Program-made: the position numbers and the translations under genes
Notes under the pieces: model-generated
The model's input: only the letters and a program-made list of their open reading frames with translations
The model's database searches: none
What the model was told of the DNA's origin: nothing
Virus record (IMG/VR): IMGVR_UViG_3300030109_006257
Location: 1 to 45,985 of that record
Length of the DNA stretch: 45,985 nt
Direction: 5' to 3' (one strand)
Source of the DNA: a virus
Shown: positions 22,469 through 30,977 of the stretch, in pieces
Numbering within the stretch: position 1 is the first letter of the stretch
Layout: each line of letters begins with the position of its first letter

Positions 22469-22947
22469 ATATCTAATTCTTTTAGGCTCTTTGCTTCTTT
22501 GTCTCTAACTGATAGAATTGGGCACTTAGTTTCCCAACTGGCATTTATTGTCTCGTCTTTATAGCTCACAGTCCATTGTTCTTCTGGACCAGAATACGGC
22601 TCACTCCACTTATAGTACAAAACACACTCCTCGCTTAAGCATTCATGAGCGTTTAGATAATAAGGAGGTGCTAGTACCTGCAATTTGTTATCATCACTTA
22701 ATAACAATTCTTTTTTCATAGACTTTTTCATGTCCCAAAAGACTAACTTTAGAGATCCATATATACAAGTGAAGAGCTTCCAAGTCTTACTGTCTCCGTG
22801 AAATCCTCTGATAGTTCCTTTAGTAGACCTAGAAAATCTATCTTCAACAAATTTTATATCATATTCGCCATTCTTGTAGCATGGATATACCTCTCCTCGG
22901 CAATCTTTATAGGTGATTAGATTCTTTGCATATAAGGTCATTGGCAA
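22465..22947 (-). CDS. RmlC-like sugar epimerase (cupin)
   Basis: A 160-residue cupin related to dTDP-4-dehydrorhamnose 3,5-epimerase. The block DRFSRSTKGTIRGFHGD contains the conserved RG-x-H (His catalytic base), followed by KLFTCIYGSLKLVFWD. The C-terminal part is diverged from canonical RmlC. It probably epimerises an NDP-4-keto sugar made by a dehydratase such as the RmlB-like protein at 29096. It overlaps its neighbours by 4 and 10 bases. Confidence 0.75.
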   Translation of the reverse strand: MPMTLYAKNLITYKDCRGEVYPCYKNGEYDIKFVEDRFSRSTKGTIRGFHGDSKTWKLFTCIYGSLKLVFWDMKKSMKKELLLSDDNKLQVLAPPYYLNAHECLSEECVLYYKWSEPYSGPEEQWTVSYKDETINASWETKCPILSVRDKEAKSLKELDI

Positions 22948-23909
22948 GCGCTGCCCAAGTAATTATTTTCATACCAATCGCATGTCTTTTTAAGACCAGA
23001 CTCTAAAGATGTCTTAGGAGCCCAGCCTAGCTTGTCTTTAGCTTTAGTACAGTCAAGTATTACCGTTGTTGGAATGTCTGGTTTGGTTGTATCAAACTTC
23101 ACATTCAAATCTTTGTCTTGTAAATTCATAATTGTTTCGGCTAGCATAAGTATAGAGAATGCCTGACCAGCACCGCAATTGAACAGCTCATACTTAGACT
23201 CTTGATTGTTAATACAACTATCAATAAACTCAATAAGATCATCAATATAGATGACATCTCTAGATGCTTTGCCCGTTCCCCATATTTCAAACTCATCTTC
23301 AGCGTTTGTAACTTTGTTCACAAAGGCCGGAACTACATGGCATTTGTCTAAATCAAATTTATCATATGGGCCATAAACATTTGAATGTCTAAAAGCTGTG
23401 AATTTTGTATTGCCTATTCTAGAGTAGAAGTCACACATCTTTTCACTGAAGACTTTCATATTTCCTACGCCAAAATAGTTATGATATATTTCTTCATCGG
23501 CGCTCCAGCTGTCTTCAGACTGTGGTTCGTCTTTTGGCTGATACATAACTGTACAGCTAGGAAATAGCAGATGTCCTACATCATTGAGAGTAGCCTCTCT
23601 AAAAATCCAAGAGTTCATGACTGCATTGTCTGTTACATGTATATATGGTCTTTCTACTACATCTTTAGAGCCAGTTGTTGTAGCTGCAGCCTGCAACACT
23701 ACATCATAGTGCCGACTTTCGAAAAGGTTCTTTACCTCTCTTTCAATCCTTAAATCTGCGACTACATATTCTACGCCTTCTATCTTTCCATAATCAGGCT
23801 CAGAAGAACTGAATAAAACTGCGGTAATATCATAAGAGTCTTTGAAATATTCTAAAGCATTTCTTCCTATGAAGCCATTGGCTCCGCATACTAGCATTGT
23901 CTTTTTCAT
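22938..23909 (-). CDS. SDR epimerase/reductase (GDP-fucose synthase-like), atypical YxxxK
   Basis: A 323-residue extended SDR with GANGFIGRNAL as NAD(P) site and VADLR as the acidic turn. The later block RDVIYIDDLIEFIDSC and GWAPKTSLESGLKKT at the C-terminus match sugar epimerases or GDP-fucose synthase. The catalytic Tyr-Lys is not at the normal spacing: the region reads NYFGVGNMKVFSEKM, where Val stands four residues before the Lys and the nearest Tyr is seven before. A shifted motif or altered chemistry is possible. The next SDR (24609-25607) shows a similar departure. Confidence 0.75.
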   Translation of the reverse strand: MKKTMLVCGANGFIGRNALEYFKDSYDITAVLFSSSEPDYGKIEGVEYVVADLRIEREVKNLFESRHYDVVLQAAATTTGSKDVVERPYIHVTDNAVMNSWIFREATLNDVGHLLFPSCTVMYQPKDEPQSEDSWSADEEIYHNYFGVGNMKVFSEKMCDFYSRIGNTKFTAFRHSNVYGPYDKFDLDKCHVVPAFVNKVTNAEDEFEIWGTGKASRDVIYIDDLIEFIDSCINNQESKYELFNCGAGQAFSILMLAETIMNLQDKDLNVKFDTTKPDIPTTVILDCTKAKDKLGWAPKTSLESGLKKTCDWYENNYLGSACQ

Positions 23910-23911
23910 TT

Positions 23912-24607
23912 TTAAACCTTTATAAAGTAAGCTATACCGACCTCATCTGAGTACGATATATATTCCCAGCTATAATCCTGTTCTTTTTCTTTTATTACTT
24001 GAGGAGTTCCGTACTGATCTCCTTGGAAGTTTGCATCATGCAGTGCTACTATTCCCCCTTTACGAACGAGGGGAGAATAATTTTCCAAATCTTTTTTCAC
24101 ATACTCATAGGTGTGATTTCCGTCTATAAATACACAGTCAAACGGACCAAATTTGGAGGCTTCCTCTATTACCTCTTTGGATGCTGAATCCCCACATATC
24201 AAAGTCTCTTTTTTTGAATTGATTTCATCTGCATATCTTTGTATGTGTAAGTCATCATACTCAATCGTGCAGATACTATCCATTAATAAACTAAGAACAA
24301 AATGAGTAGATGCGAAGTGCCCCAATCCTATCTGCAATATATTTTTACATTCGTTATCAACAAGAAGATTTAGGAAATGATATATTTCATCATGAACCTG
24401 CTGTATGACTTGTGGGTTGCTATTTACTATATCTACATTTGGGTCTATATACAGTTCAGAATATCCTGATTCTTGAGATAGTATTTGCCTCGCTCTAGAC
24501 TCCATAAGCATCATAGACACGTCTACTTTTGAACTTTTTGTAGGGAACGCTCCGCTATCCAACAAATTATCAAAAAAGTCATTGATATAATTTTTCTCTA
24601 TCTTCAT
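23912..24607 (-). CDS. SAM-dependent methyltransferase
   Basis: A 231-residue class I methyltransferase. The SAM loop is ILQIGLGHFAS (motif I), the acidic strand-2 end is CTIEYDD, and later blocks are FDCVFIDGNHTYEYVKKDL and GGIVALHDANF, typical of the Methyltransf_24 type. It probably methylates a sugar or its carrier in this locus. It lies between two SDR genes with spacings of 1-2 bases. Confidence 0.85.
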   Translation of the reverse strand: MKIEKNYINDFFDNLLDSGAFPTKSSKVDVSMMLMESRARQILSQESGYSELYIDPNVDIVNSNPQVIQQVHDEIYHFLNLLVDNECKNILQIGLGHFASTHFVLSLLMDSICTIEYDDLHIQRYADEINSKKETLICGDSASKEVIEEASKFGPFDCVFIDGNHTYEYVKKDLENYSPLVRKGGIVALHDANFQGDQYGTPQVIKEKEQDYSWEYISYSDEVGIAYFIKV

Positions 24608-24608
24608 T

Positions 24609-25607
24609 TTATACGCCTATTAAATTGGTATAGTCTGCTTTTAAGAATGGGTCATGCCTGCCCTCATAAGGATTGTTTGCAATGAACCAATCAAATGTTT
24701 CTTTTAATCCCTCTTCTAAAGAAACTGTTGACTCAAATCCATATCCTCTCAGTCTCGATACATCTGCAACTCTAAGGGAGTCTCCCTTTGGTTTCGACAT
24801 ATCATTTGTTATTTCTAAATCCTTACCAGAAACTTTAACTAAAGTCTCTATTAGTTCTTTTACGGTAACGCACTTCCCGTTTCCGACATTTACTGGCTCA
24901 GTAATTTTGTTTTCTACAAGGAACATTGCAGCTCTCGCTATGTCTCTTGCATGGATTATATCTCTTCCGGCAGAACCATCTCCCCAGATTTCAACGCTAT
25001 CTCTAGCTTCGACAACTTTTCTAATTAAAGAAGGAACAAGAGTAGACGTTGCAAGGTTGAAGTTATCATACTTACCATAGATATTCACTGGCTTCATTAT
25101 AGAGATATTCTGCTCTCCATACTGCTGTTGATATGCATCTATCTGAACTTCTCCCATTCGCTTTGCCCATCCAGCAAACCAGTCGTTTGGAGAAGGGTTT
25201 TTATCCCATAATTCACTTTCCCTAAAAATCTCAGACTGTCCGTAAGTTCCAACTGTGCTAGTGTAGATGCCTCCTCCCATATCAGAGGTATACATAGCTG
25301 CTATCATGCTTGTATTTAATTGTAGTATGCTTGTAAAGAAAGTGTATTGCTTGGTCTTCGTGATTACAGGAGAGCCCTTGATTCCAGCAATGTGGAAGAC
25401 AAAGTCTTTTCCTTCACATGCTTCCATGGCATTTTTGAGAACACGCAAGTCTGTGTTTACATACTCTACATCCCACTCTTTATCAAAATTGTTGTTGTCT
25501 AATGATGCCGAAGTTACATTTGCCCCCTCTTTGACAAGAAGCTCTACCAGTTCTCGACCCACTAGGCCTGTTCCGCCGGTCACTAAAATATTTTTTCCGT
25601 TATACAT
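24609..25607 (-). CDS. SDR epimerase/dehydratase, atypical catalytic motif
   Basis: A 332-residue extended SDR. The NAD(P) site is GGTGLVGRELV and the strand-5 block is TSTVGTYGQSE. The catalytic region reads PNDWFAGWAKRMGE, where the expected Tyr four residues before Lys is Ala. The mid-region RDIIHARDIARAAMFLVENK and GYGFESTVSLEEGLKET match nucleotide-sugar epimerases. It pairs with the similar SDR at 22938. The reaction is uncertain; a reductase or epimerase role is inferred. Confidence 0.75.
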   Translation of the reverse strand: MYNGKNILVTGGTGLVGRELVELLVKEGANVTSASLDNNNFDKEWDVEYVNTDLRVLKNAMEACEGKDFVFHIAGIKGSPVITKTKQYTFFTSILQLNTSMIAAMYTSDMGGGIYTSTVGTYGQSEIFRESELWDKNPSPNDWFAGWAKRMGEVQIDAYQQQYGEQNISIMKPVNIYGKYDNFNLATSTLVPSLIRKVVEARDSVEIWGDGSAGRDIIHARDIARAAMFLVENKITEPVNVGNGKCVTVKELIETLVKVSGKDLEITNDMSKPKGDSLRVADVSRLRGYGFESTVSLEEGLKETFDWFIANNPYEGRHDPFLKADYTNLIGV

Positions 25608-26559
25608 GCTTGTTACTCCAAGTTATTAGAGAGTCGTCTTGACTTTCAATATATTTAAAAATTTTCTCTACCGTGTAGTTTTTGCTTTTCTCATAAGCTC
25701 TTTTAATTATACCCTCGTATTTTTGAAAGTTATCCCTTATATCTTTAATTATATCCTGCAACTCATCAAAAGATTCAAAATATATAAATTCTTTTTCAGG
25801 GACGTAGAAATCCTCAACTAAGTTCCAAGGATCTTTCTTAACTATCATTAAAGACTTGGAAGAAGTAATCTCATGTGTTCTAACTTTGAATTGAGGCATT
25901 ATACCATTTGCAAATTCATCAAAAACATCAAACTCCTCGCCGTTGTAGACAGATGAAGGGCTCATATAGATCATATTAAAGCTTAGTGAAGATCTACATT
26001 TACTAAGTTCTACTAGCTTTTCTTCAGAAGGCAGATTTATGTGAGTGCATTTATCAAACTCGTATGGATGTCTCATCCATGTGTTCAGTTGTGACGTTAA
26101 GAATTTATAATCAAACTTGGATATGACTTCTATCGCAGATATATGGTCTTGTCCATGGATAGATCCCATCCAAGAGCAGTCTGCATCATAATTTCCGAAT
26201 TGTTTCACGGAATAATTTGTAAACGGATAAGGAATGTATTTGAATTTCTCATATCCAAAATGTTCATTCATAAATTTACAAGTGAATGGACACACGCAGT
26301 AGACCTCTGTAAAGAAATCATAGTGATCAAAATGAAAGTAGTCTTTTCTGCTAGTGAATTCACATGGACTCCAAAGAGCAAGCAGGCACTTCCTATCGAA
26401 ACTTTGATAAGGAACTTTTATATCATTGTGATATATCCATGCACAACCATTCATCAGGACAGAATCAAATGAGTCGTCTCCTAGCTTGTCCAGCGTTTCA
26501 TGTATATATGTAACTACTCCCCATGTGGCATCGTCCCTCCAATTACCAACAACTCTCAT
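25600..26559 (-). CDS. Glycosyltransferase, CgeB-like GT-B
   Basis: A 319-residue protein. The C-terminal half has the GT-B look: VRTHEITSSKSLMIVKKDPW, then FIYFESFDELQDIIKDI and a run of helices (KYEGIIKRAYEKSKNYTVEK). This is the pattern of CgeB-like family 1 glycosyltransferases. Earlier landmarks are KYIPYPF and SWMGSIHG. The donor and acceptor are unknown. It overlaps the next gene by 4 bases (ATGA). Confidence 0.65.
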   Translation of the reverse strand: MRVVGNWRDDATWGVVTYIHETLDKLGDDSFDSVLMNGCAWIYHNDIKVPYQSFDRKCLLALWSPCEFTSRKDYFHFDHYDFFTEVYCVCPFTCKFMNEHFGYEKFKYIPYPFTNYSVKQFGNYDADCSWMGSIHGQDHISAIEVISKFDYKFLTSQLNTWMRHPYEFDKCTHINLPSEEKLVELSKCRSSLSFNMIYMSPSSVYNGEEFDVFDEFANGIMPQFKVRTHEITSSKSLMIVKKDPWNLVEDFYVPEKEFIYFESFDELQDIIKDIRDNFQKYEGIIKRAYEKSKNYTVEKIFKYIESQDDSLITWSNKHV

Positions 26560-27308
26560 GCGTTAGTTCCTCTAATGTTCATATCTATACTATATTCTTC
26601 AAATAAGTCCATTAGTTCTGAAAAGTACTCTAGGATATTCCACTTGCCCTTTACAACGGCTGTGGCTATATGCGGAAAGACGCTTGAGTCATAATGGAAT
26701 ATTCCTCGCTTCTTCTCTGAGTCATGGTATTGCCATCCTTTTGTAATTCCTATCCTTCGGCATATCTCTGAACCTCCCGGCTCCTGTTGCATTCTACCAT
26801 TAGTAGATGGAGACTCTTTAAATATTTTTTTGAAGTCCTTAGTCCTCCACACACTAGCTTGCTGTGCAAAAAAATTACCACTGGCTGGGTCAATTACAAA
26901 TAACTTTTCGTAACTCTGGTCTCTTGAGACATCTTCTGGGCCTTTGGTAAGTTTAACAAAGCTGTAGTCCGAATTGTCCAGAGCATTTATTATATAGTTT
27001 AGTTTTTCTTTATTCACGAAATCAAAAAGAACATAGTCTTCACTTGTGTATAGAATGTACTCTTCTTGTATTTTTTCCAAGCAAGATAATAATTGATTTC
27101 TATATGTGTCATTGTCATCATAAAGAAGTTTTATAAAAGAGTCTGGAATTATCCCGACAGTATGGTTTTGCTCTTCAAACTCATCATCAACACATACATA
27201 CTTTGTTAAATCATTAGAGGGAAAAAATGTGTCTAGCCTTCCGAAATATGGTGCCCAGACATCAGAGTATCTCGAATTAGTATCTACCAGCAAAGCTAAT
27301 GAGCTCAT
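26556..27308 (-). CDS. Possible GT-A-like glycosyltransferase or sugar-related protein
   Basis: A 250-residue protein whose central block EEYILYTSEDYVLFDFV resembles the acidic donor site of some GT-A enzymes, and whose C-terminal block GRMQQEPGGSEICRRIG recurs in glycosyltransferases of phage sugar loci. No DxD motif is certain. The function rests mainly on position between a DegT-like gene and a GT-B gene. Confidence 0.45.
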   Translation of the reverse strand: MSSLALLVDTNSRYSDVWAPYFGRLDTFFPSNDLTKYVCVDDEFEEQNHTVGIIPDSFIKLLYDDNDTYRNQLLSCLEKIQEEYILYTSEDYVLFDFVNKEKLNYIINALDNSDYSFVKLTKGPEDVSRDQSYEKLFVIDPASGNFFAQQASVWRTKDFKKIFKESPSTNGRMQQEPGGSEICRRIGITKGWQYHDSEKKRGIFHYDSSVFPHIATAVVKGKWNILEYFSELMDLFEEYSIDMNIRGTNA

Positions 27309-27910
27309 TGAAATATCCTAAACTCAGTAAGGTCTCTGTACGGTGGATTCTCTATTTGATCTTCTGCATTCTGAGGATAATCACTTAGAAGAATTAGACC
27401 TCGTGCGGCCTGTTCTGGGGTCATATACATATTCCATCCTTGCTCGGCTATAACATCTTCATGATAGCAAATATTCTCTGCTCTACCTTCGTACCTCATT
27501 CTTTTTATATGCTCAACAGCTTCTTTGCTGTCAGTAAGTATCATTCCTCCTTTGCCTATTTTCAAAGGTTTTTTATGATGAAAAGACAGACACATTAAAG
27601 AACCGGGAATATACATATTAGAAGTCAATCTTTTTGCTGAGTCATATATTGGAAAGGGTTTAATCTGATAGATGCCTTTCCAGTCAACATCTGCAAACTT
27701 CAACTTACCTCCAGCCTGCATAATAGACTGCGGCACAGATAGATATGTTCTCTTTGGGATTGTTACGGACTGTCCTTTTACGTTAAAGTGCTTACAGGCC
27801 AAAAAGATTGCATTGGTACAGCTATTCGTTGCAACCGCGTATGGTGCTCCCGTATAGTGCGCTATCTCTTCCTCAAACCATTTCACAATTTCAAAGGGGT
27901 TCCTAAGCAT
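27305..27910 (-). CDS. DegT-family aminotransferase, short form (lysine kept)
   Basis: I start it at ATG 27910 (MLRNPFEIVKWFEEEIAHYT), which matches the usual DegT N-terminus; a start at 27958 would overlap the previous gene by 56 bases. The 201-residue protein has the SCTNAIFLACKHF block, and the PLP Lys region CLSFHHKKPLKIGKGGM with Lys kept. It ends at about half the normal length (usual about 370), so much of the small domain is missing. It may be a reduced enzyme or a degraded copy. It overlaps the GNAT gene, suggesting amino-sugar formation then acylation. Confidence 0.65.
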   Translation of the reverse strand: MLRNPFEIVKWFEEEIAHYTGAPYAVATNSCTNAIFLACKHFNVKGQSVTIPKRTYLSVPQSIMQAGGKLKFADVDWKGIYQIKPFPIYDSAKRLTSNMYIPGSLMCLSFHHKKPLKIGKGGMILTDSKEAVEHIKRMRYEGRAENICYHEDVIAEQGWNMYMTPEQAARGLILLSDYPQNAEDQIENPPYRDLTEFRIFQ

Positions 27911-28292
27911 CTTCTCTTTCCAATAGATAGTATTTCTTCTTAAATCCGCAAGACTCAAAAAGCCTTATGCTTGCCTCATTATCTAATTTTACTTTAGCAA
28001 ATGAGTTTGGTCTAAATCCCATAAGCTCATTTATCATAAATTTAGCTATGCCTTTTTTCTGATGGTCTGAATGTGTTGCCACTCTTATATCTTTATTTAT
28101 TTCACCAACCCATCCTACAGGCTCTCCATCTTCTAGTGCTATGTAGTAGTCTTGGCAGTGGCTCTCCATATATTTGTAGTGGTCTTTTACCTGTATAGTC
28201 TCTTGTTCTATGAAACCTTCTCGCAAAGAATTTCTAAGCTCAAGAACAAAGTCCCAATACTTTTTTTCGCATCTTACTAGCTCTAACCCCAT
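27903..28292 (-). CDS. GNAT-family acetyltransferase
   Basis: A 129-residue GNAT protein, starting at ATG 28292 after AGGAAG. The acetyl-CoA site block is THSDHQKKGIAKFMINELMG, with the later FAKVKLDNEASIRLFESCGF. It resembles sugar N-acetyltransferases of the RimJ/PseH type. Next to the DegT-type aminotransferase it would acetylate an amino sugar. It overlaps its neighbours by 8 and 10 bases. Confidence 0.8.
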   Translation of the reverse strand: MGLELVRCEKKYWDFVLELRNSLREGFIEQETIQVKDHYKYMESHCQDYYIALEDGEPVGWVGEINKDIRVATHSDHQKKGIAKFMINELMGFRPNSFAKVKLDNEASIRLFESCGFKKKYYLLEREDA

Positions 28293-29092
28293 GAGTCTTC
28301 CTGTCTTATAATAGGATTGTTTTCTCCATCCCAATAACATCTTAAATAAACTCTAGTGCCTCGCCATCCTTGCAAACCAAGAAACGGAGAAAGAGAGGAG
28401 CCTATGTCTATATACTGGTTGTTATCAAATTCTTTGTATAACTCATAAATTAAAAAGTTACTAAGTGTAGCCGCAGAGAATAAGAAAATATGATCTGTAA
28501 TATTATTACTAGACACATAGTCTTTCATTTCTTCTATAAGGCTATAGTCATTGACCATGCAATTAGAACCAATCCTGAAGTCTTTTTTTACTTCAAACGG
28601 CAAACCTTCAAGTGTTGCGTTTTCATTGCATACTAATATTATACTCTTGTTTTTAAACTCTGGAACCATTGCATTTATAAAAAGTTCATAATTGCCATTT
28701 ATCATCACATTAGAGAAACTAAGATGTTCATGATCTTCGTCTCCATATAAATTTATACAGAAATCAAAAGCCCCTCTTCCCCATTCATTTGTTCCGGGAA
28801 TACCTTTAAAGTAATTATTCTTTTGAAATTTAAAAGCTTCTACTAGTTTCTCATGATAAAGGCTGTGCTTATTAGGATCGAATTCCTTCCTTTCCTCTTC
28901 CATATATGGAATTGGAGCCTTGACAGGAGTAGCGCCATAAACATCTTCTTGGATAAAATAATTTTCTGCTAGGACTAGGTGCTTATTTTTTAATACAGAT
29001 ACCTCGCCGTCTGAGAATCTAGCAAAAGCAAAAGGTTCTTCTGACTGAACCATCATAAGTAACTCAAAAAATTCTTCTTTAAAATTTTTCAT
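28283..29092 (-). CDS. GT-D-like glycosyltransferase (RFSDGE motif)
   Basis: A 269-residue protein with FAFARFSDGEVSVLKN near the N-terminus, the acidic motif of GT-D-fold (DUF1792-type) glycosyltransferases. A later block, HIFLFSAATLSNFLIYEL, fits the core strand-helix. It likely transfers a sugar within this cluster; the donor is unknown. It overlaps the GNAT gene by 10 bases. Confidence 0.6.
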   Translation of the reverse strand: MKNFKEEFFELLMMVQSEEPFAFARFSDGEVSVLKNKHLVLAENYFIQEDVYGATPVKAPIPYMEEERKEFDPNKHSLYHEKLVEAFKFQKNNYFKGIPGTNEWGRGAFDFCINLYGDEDHEHLSFSNVMINGNYELFINAMVPEFKNKSIILVCNENATLEGLPFEVKKDFRIGSNCMVNDYSLIEEMKDYVSSNNITDHIFLFSAATLSNFLIYELYKEFDNNQYIDIGSSLSPFLGLQGWRGTRVYLRCYWDGENNPIIRQEDSWG

Positions 29093-29095
29093 AGA

Positions 29096-29986
29096 CTAAA
29101 ACCACCTATATAGACCACTTTCATGTTTTGGAGTCCAGCCAAGACCTCTTAACTTCTTAGATGAGACTGCATACCTTACATCCTGACCCCATCTGTTTGC
29201 GACAAACTGGATAGAACTTTCATCTTTACCCAGCCAAGATATAATTGTTTTGACAACATCCAAATTTACCATGTAATTTTCTGAAGCAATGTTAAATGTT
29301 TCGTTTTTTATTCCGCTTTCAATTATAGCCATTATTCCAGAGACATTGTCTTTTACATATGTCCAGTCTCTGACATATGATCCATCTCCGTGAACAGGTA
29401 TCTTCTTATCTTGCATAAGAGAGCTGATACATTTAGGTATGAGTTTTTCTTCATACTGTCTTGGGCCGTAGTTGTTACTACTTCTAGTTATAATATAATC
29501 AATACCATACGTTCTTGAATACGCCTTGACTAGCATTTCAGCACCGGCTTTAGTAGCTGAATATGGATTGCTTGGCGAAAGAGCATCTTCCTCTAAGAAT
29601 AACCCCTCTTCTCTATCTCCATAGACTTCATCTGTACTAATATGAAAGAAAAGAGGTCTTTCATATGCGGGCTTTCCCCTAACAAGCTCTAGCAAGTTCC
29701 AGACCCCAACTAGACTACTATCTACGAAAGGTTTAGAGTCCCTTATAGAGTTATCCACATGGCTTTCTGCAGCAAAGTTGACGATCATATCGCAAGTTGG
29801 GATATGAATCAATGTACTTATGTCTGCTATTTGTAGCTTATAATTTGGATCTTTATCAGCAGGAAGAAGTTCGTAAGAAGCATAGCCCATCTTATCAATA
29901 TCATAGACACTATGTCCTAATGAGAGAGCTTCGTCTACGAAGTGACTACCTATAAAACCTCTACCGCCGGTTACTACAAACTTCAT
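29096..29986 (-). CDS. rmlB: dTDP-glucose 4,6-dehydratase-like SDR
   Basis: A 296-residue SDR with GGRGFIGSHFVDEA as NAD site, the RmlB-specific blocks HISTDEVYGDREEG and PYSATKAGAEMLVKAY (catalytic Tyr-Lys), and ITRSSNNYGPRQYEEKLIPK. RmlB dehydrates dTDP-glucose to the 4-keto-6-deoxy form, the entry to many deoxy sugars. At 296 residues it is shorter than the usual 350. No RmlA or RmlD is recognised. A 4-keto product could feed the RmlC-like and DegT-type enzymes. Confidence 0.88.
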   Translation of the reverse strand: MKFVVTGGRGFIGSHFVDEALSLGHSVYDIDKMGYASYELLPADKDPNYKLQIADISTLIHIPTCDMIVNFAAESHVDNSIRDSKPFVDSSLVGVWNLLELVRGKPAYERPLFFHISTDEVYGDREEGLFLEEDALSPSNPYSATKAGAEMLVKAYSRTYGIDYIITRSSNNYGPRQYEEKLIPKCISSLMQDKKIPVHGDGSYVRDWTYVKDNVSGIMAIIESGIKNETFNIASENYMVNLDVVKTIISWLGKDESSIQFVANRWGQDVRYAVSSKKLRGLGWTPKHESGLYRWF

Positions 29987-30977
29987 CTTTTAGAATCTCC
30001 AATATCTGCTGGGAGGCAGTTCCATTTCCATATGGACACTCCTCATCAATAATAAATTGATTACTATTAATTATACCATCAAATATAGGCTTTAGCATGT
30101 TAGGGTATCCACACATATAGGCGAAAGTTCCTACCCCTTCTGCTCTCTCGCTTACTTTTCTACAGACTATCACCTTCTTTTTAAGAAAGGCTGCTTCTTC
30201 TTGGATTCCTCCGCTATCTGTTATAATAGTTTTGCAAGTTCTTATATGTTCTAGACAATCTTTATATGACAAAGGGTCTACAACCTTGACATCTTTAAGT
30301 TGAAATCTGTATCTGAAAACATTTGGATTTGGATGCAAAGGTAAGATGAATTCAAGATTTGTATTTTCTACAGCCAGATCATTTATAGCTCTAAACCATT
30401 GCTGAATATTGTGGTGGTTCTCTCTTCTGTGCATCGTTACTAGAACCTTATTCTCTACTGCTGGAGATAGTCCTACCAAGTTGTCCAATACAGTATTTCC
30501 TGTAACAAATATTTTACTATCAGAGCCGATCATTGCCTCAATGTTTTCTTTCGCAGTTTTAGTTGGGCATAAATGTATGGACGCCAATGATGATAGCGCT
30601 GTCCTGTTGAACTCTTCTGGATATGGATTTTGCCTATCAAATGTTCTAAGTCCAGCTTCCAAGTGTATCACAGGTATATTCCTATGGAATGCTGCTAATC
30701 CAACCGCAAATGCCGAGGTAGTATCTCCATGAACCATAACATGAGATATACCTTCAAACAAATTATTTTTGTTCAATAACGAACAGACTATTGAGTCAAG
30801 CCTGTTATCTCCATTTGAGATATTGTTAACTACAAAAGTATCTTCTAGATACTCTTCAACTAAAGACGAGTGTTGTCCTGTGAAAAGTATCCTGTAAGGG
30901 ACATTGCCCTCTATAGCATCTAAAACGGGCTTTATCTTAATCCATTCAGGTCTAGTGCCAAAGGATATTAGTAACAT
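29961..30977 (-). CDS. wecB: UDP-GlcNAc 2-epimerase (WecB-like)
   Basis: A 338-residue protein of the non-hydrolysing UDP-GlcNAc 2-epimerase family. Landmarks are FGTRPEWIKIKPVLDA at the N-terminus, HGDTTSAFAVGLAAF, VIHLEAGLRTF, NPYPEEFNR and the C-terminal ITDSGGIQEEAAFL. It interconverts UDP-GlcNAc and UDP-ManNAc, a start for N-acetylated sugars. The start overlaps the sulfotransferase gene by 10 bases and its stop overlaps RmlB by 26 bases. Confidence 0.9.
   Translation of the reverse strand: MLLISFGTRPEWIKIKPVLDAIEGNVPYRILFTGQHSSLVEEYLEDTFVVNNISNGDNRLDSIVCSLLNKNNLFEGISHVMVHGDTTSAFAVGLAAFHRNIPVIHLEAGLRTFDRQNPYPEEFNRTALSSLASIHLCPTKTAKENIEAMIGSDSKIFVTGNTVLDNLVGLSPAVENKVLVTMHRRENHHNIQQWFRAINDLAVENTNLEFILPLHPNPNVFRYRFQLKDVKVVDPLSYKDCLEHIRTCKTIITDSGGIQEEAAFLKKKVIVCRKVSERAEGVGTFAYMCGYPNMLKPIFDGIINSNQFIIDEECPYGNGTASQQILEILKDEVCSNRR

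Noticed and set aside
24673-25080. Plus-strand frame of 135 codons
   Set aside because: It lies entirely inside a well-supported minus-strand SDR gene and has no recognisable domain.
25267-25629. Plus-strand frame of 120 codons
   Set aside because: Antisense to the same SDR gene, with no ribosome site or motif; other plus-strand frames in the window are rejected for the same reason.
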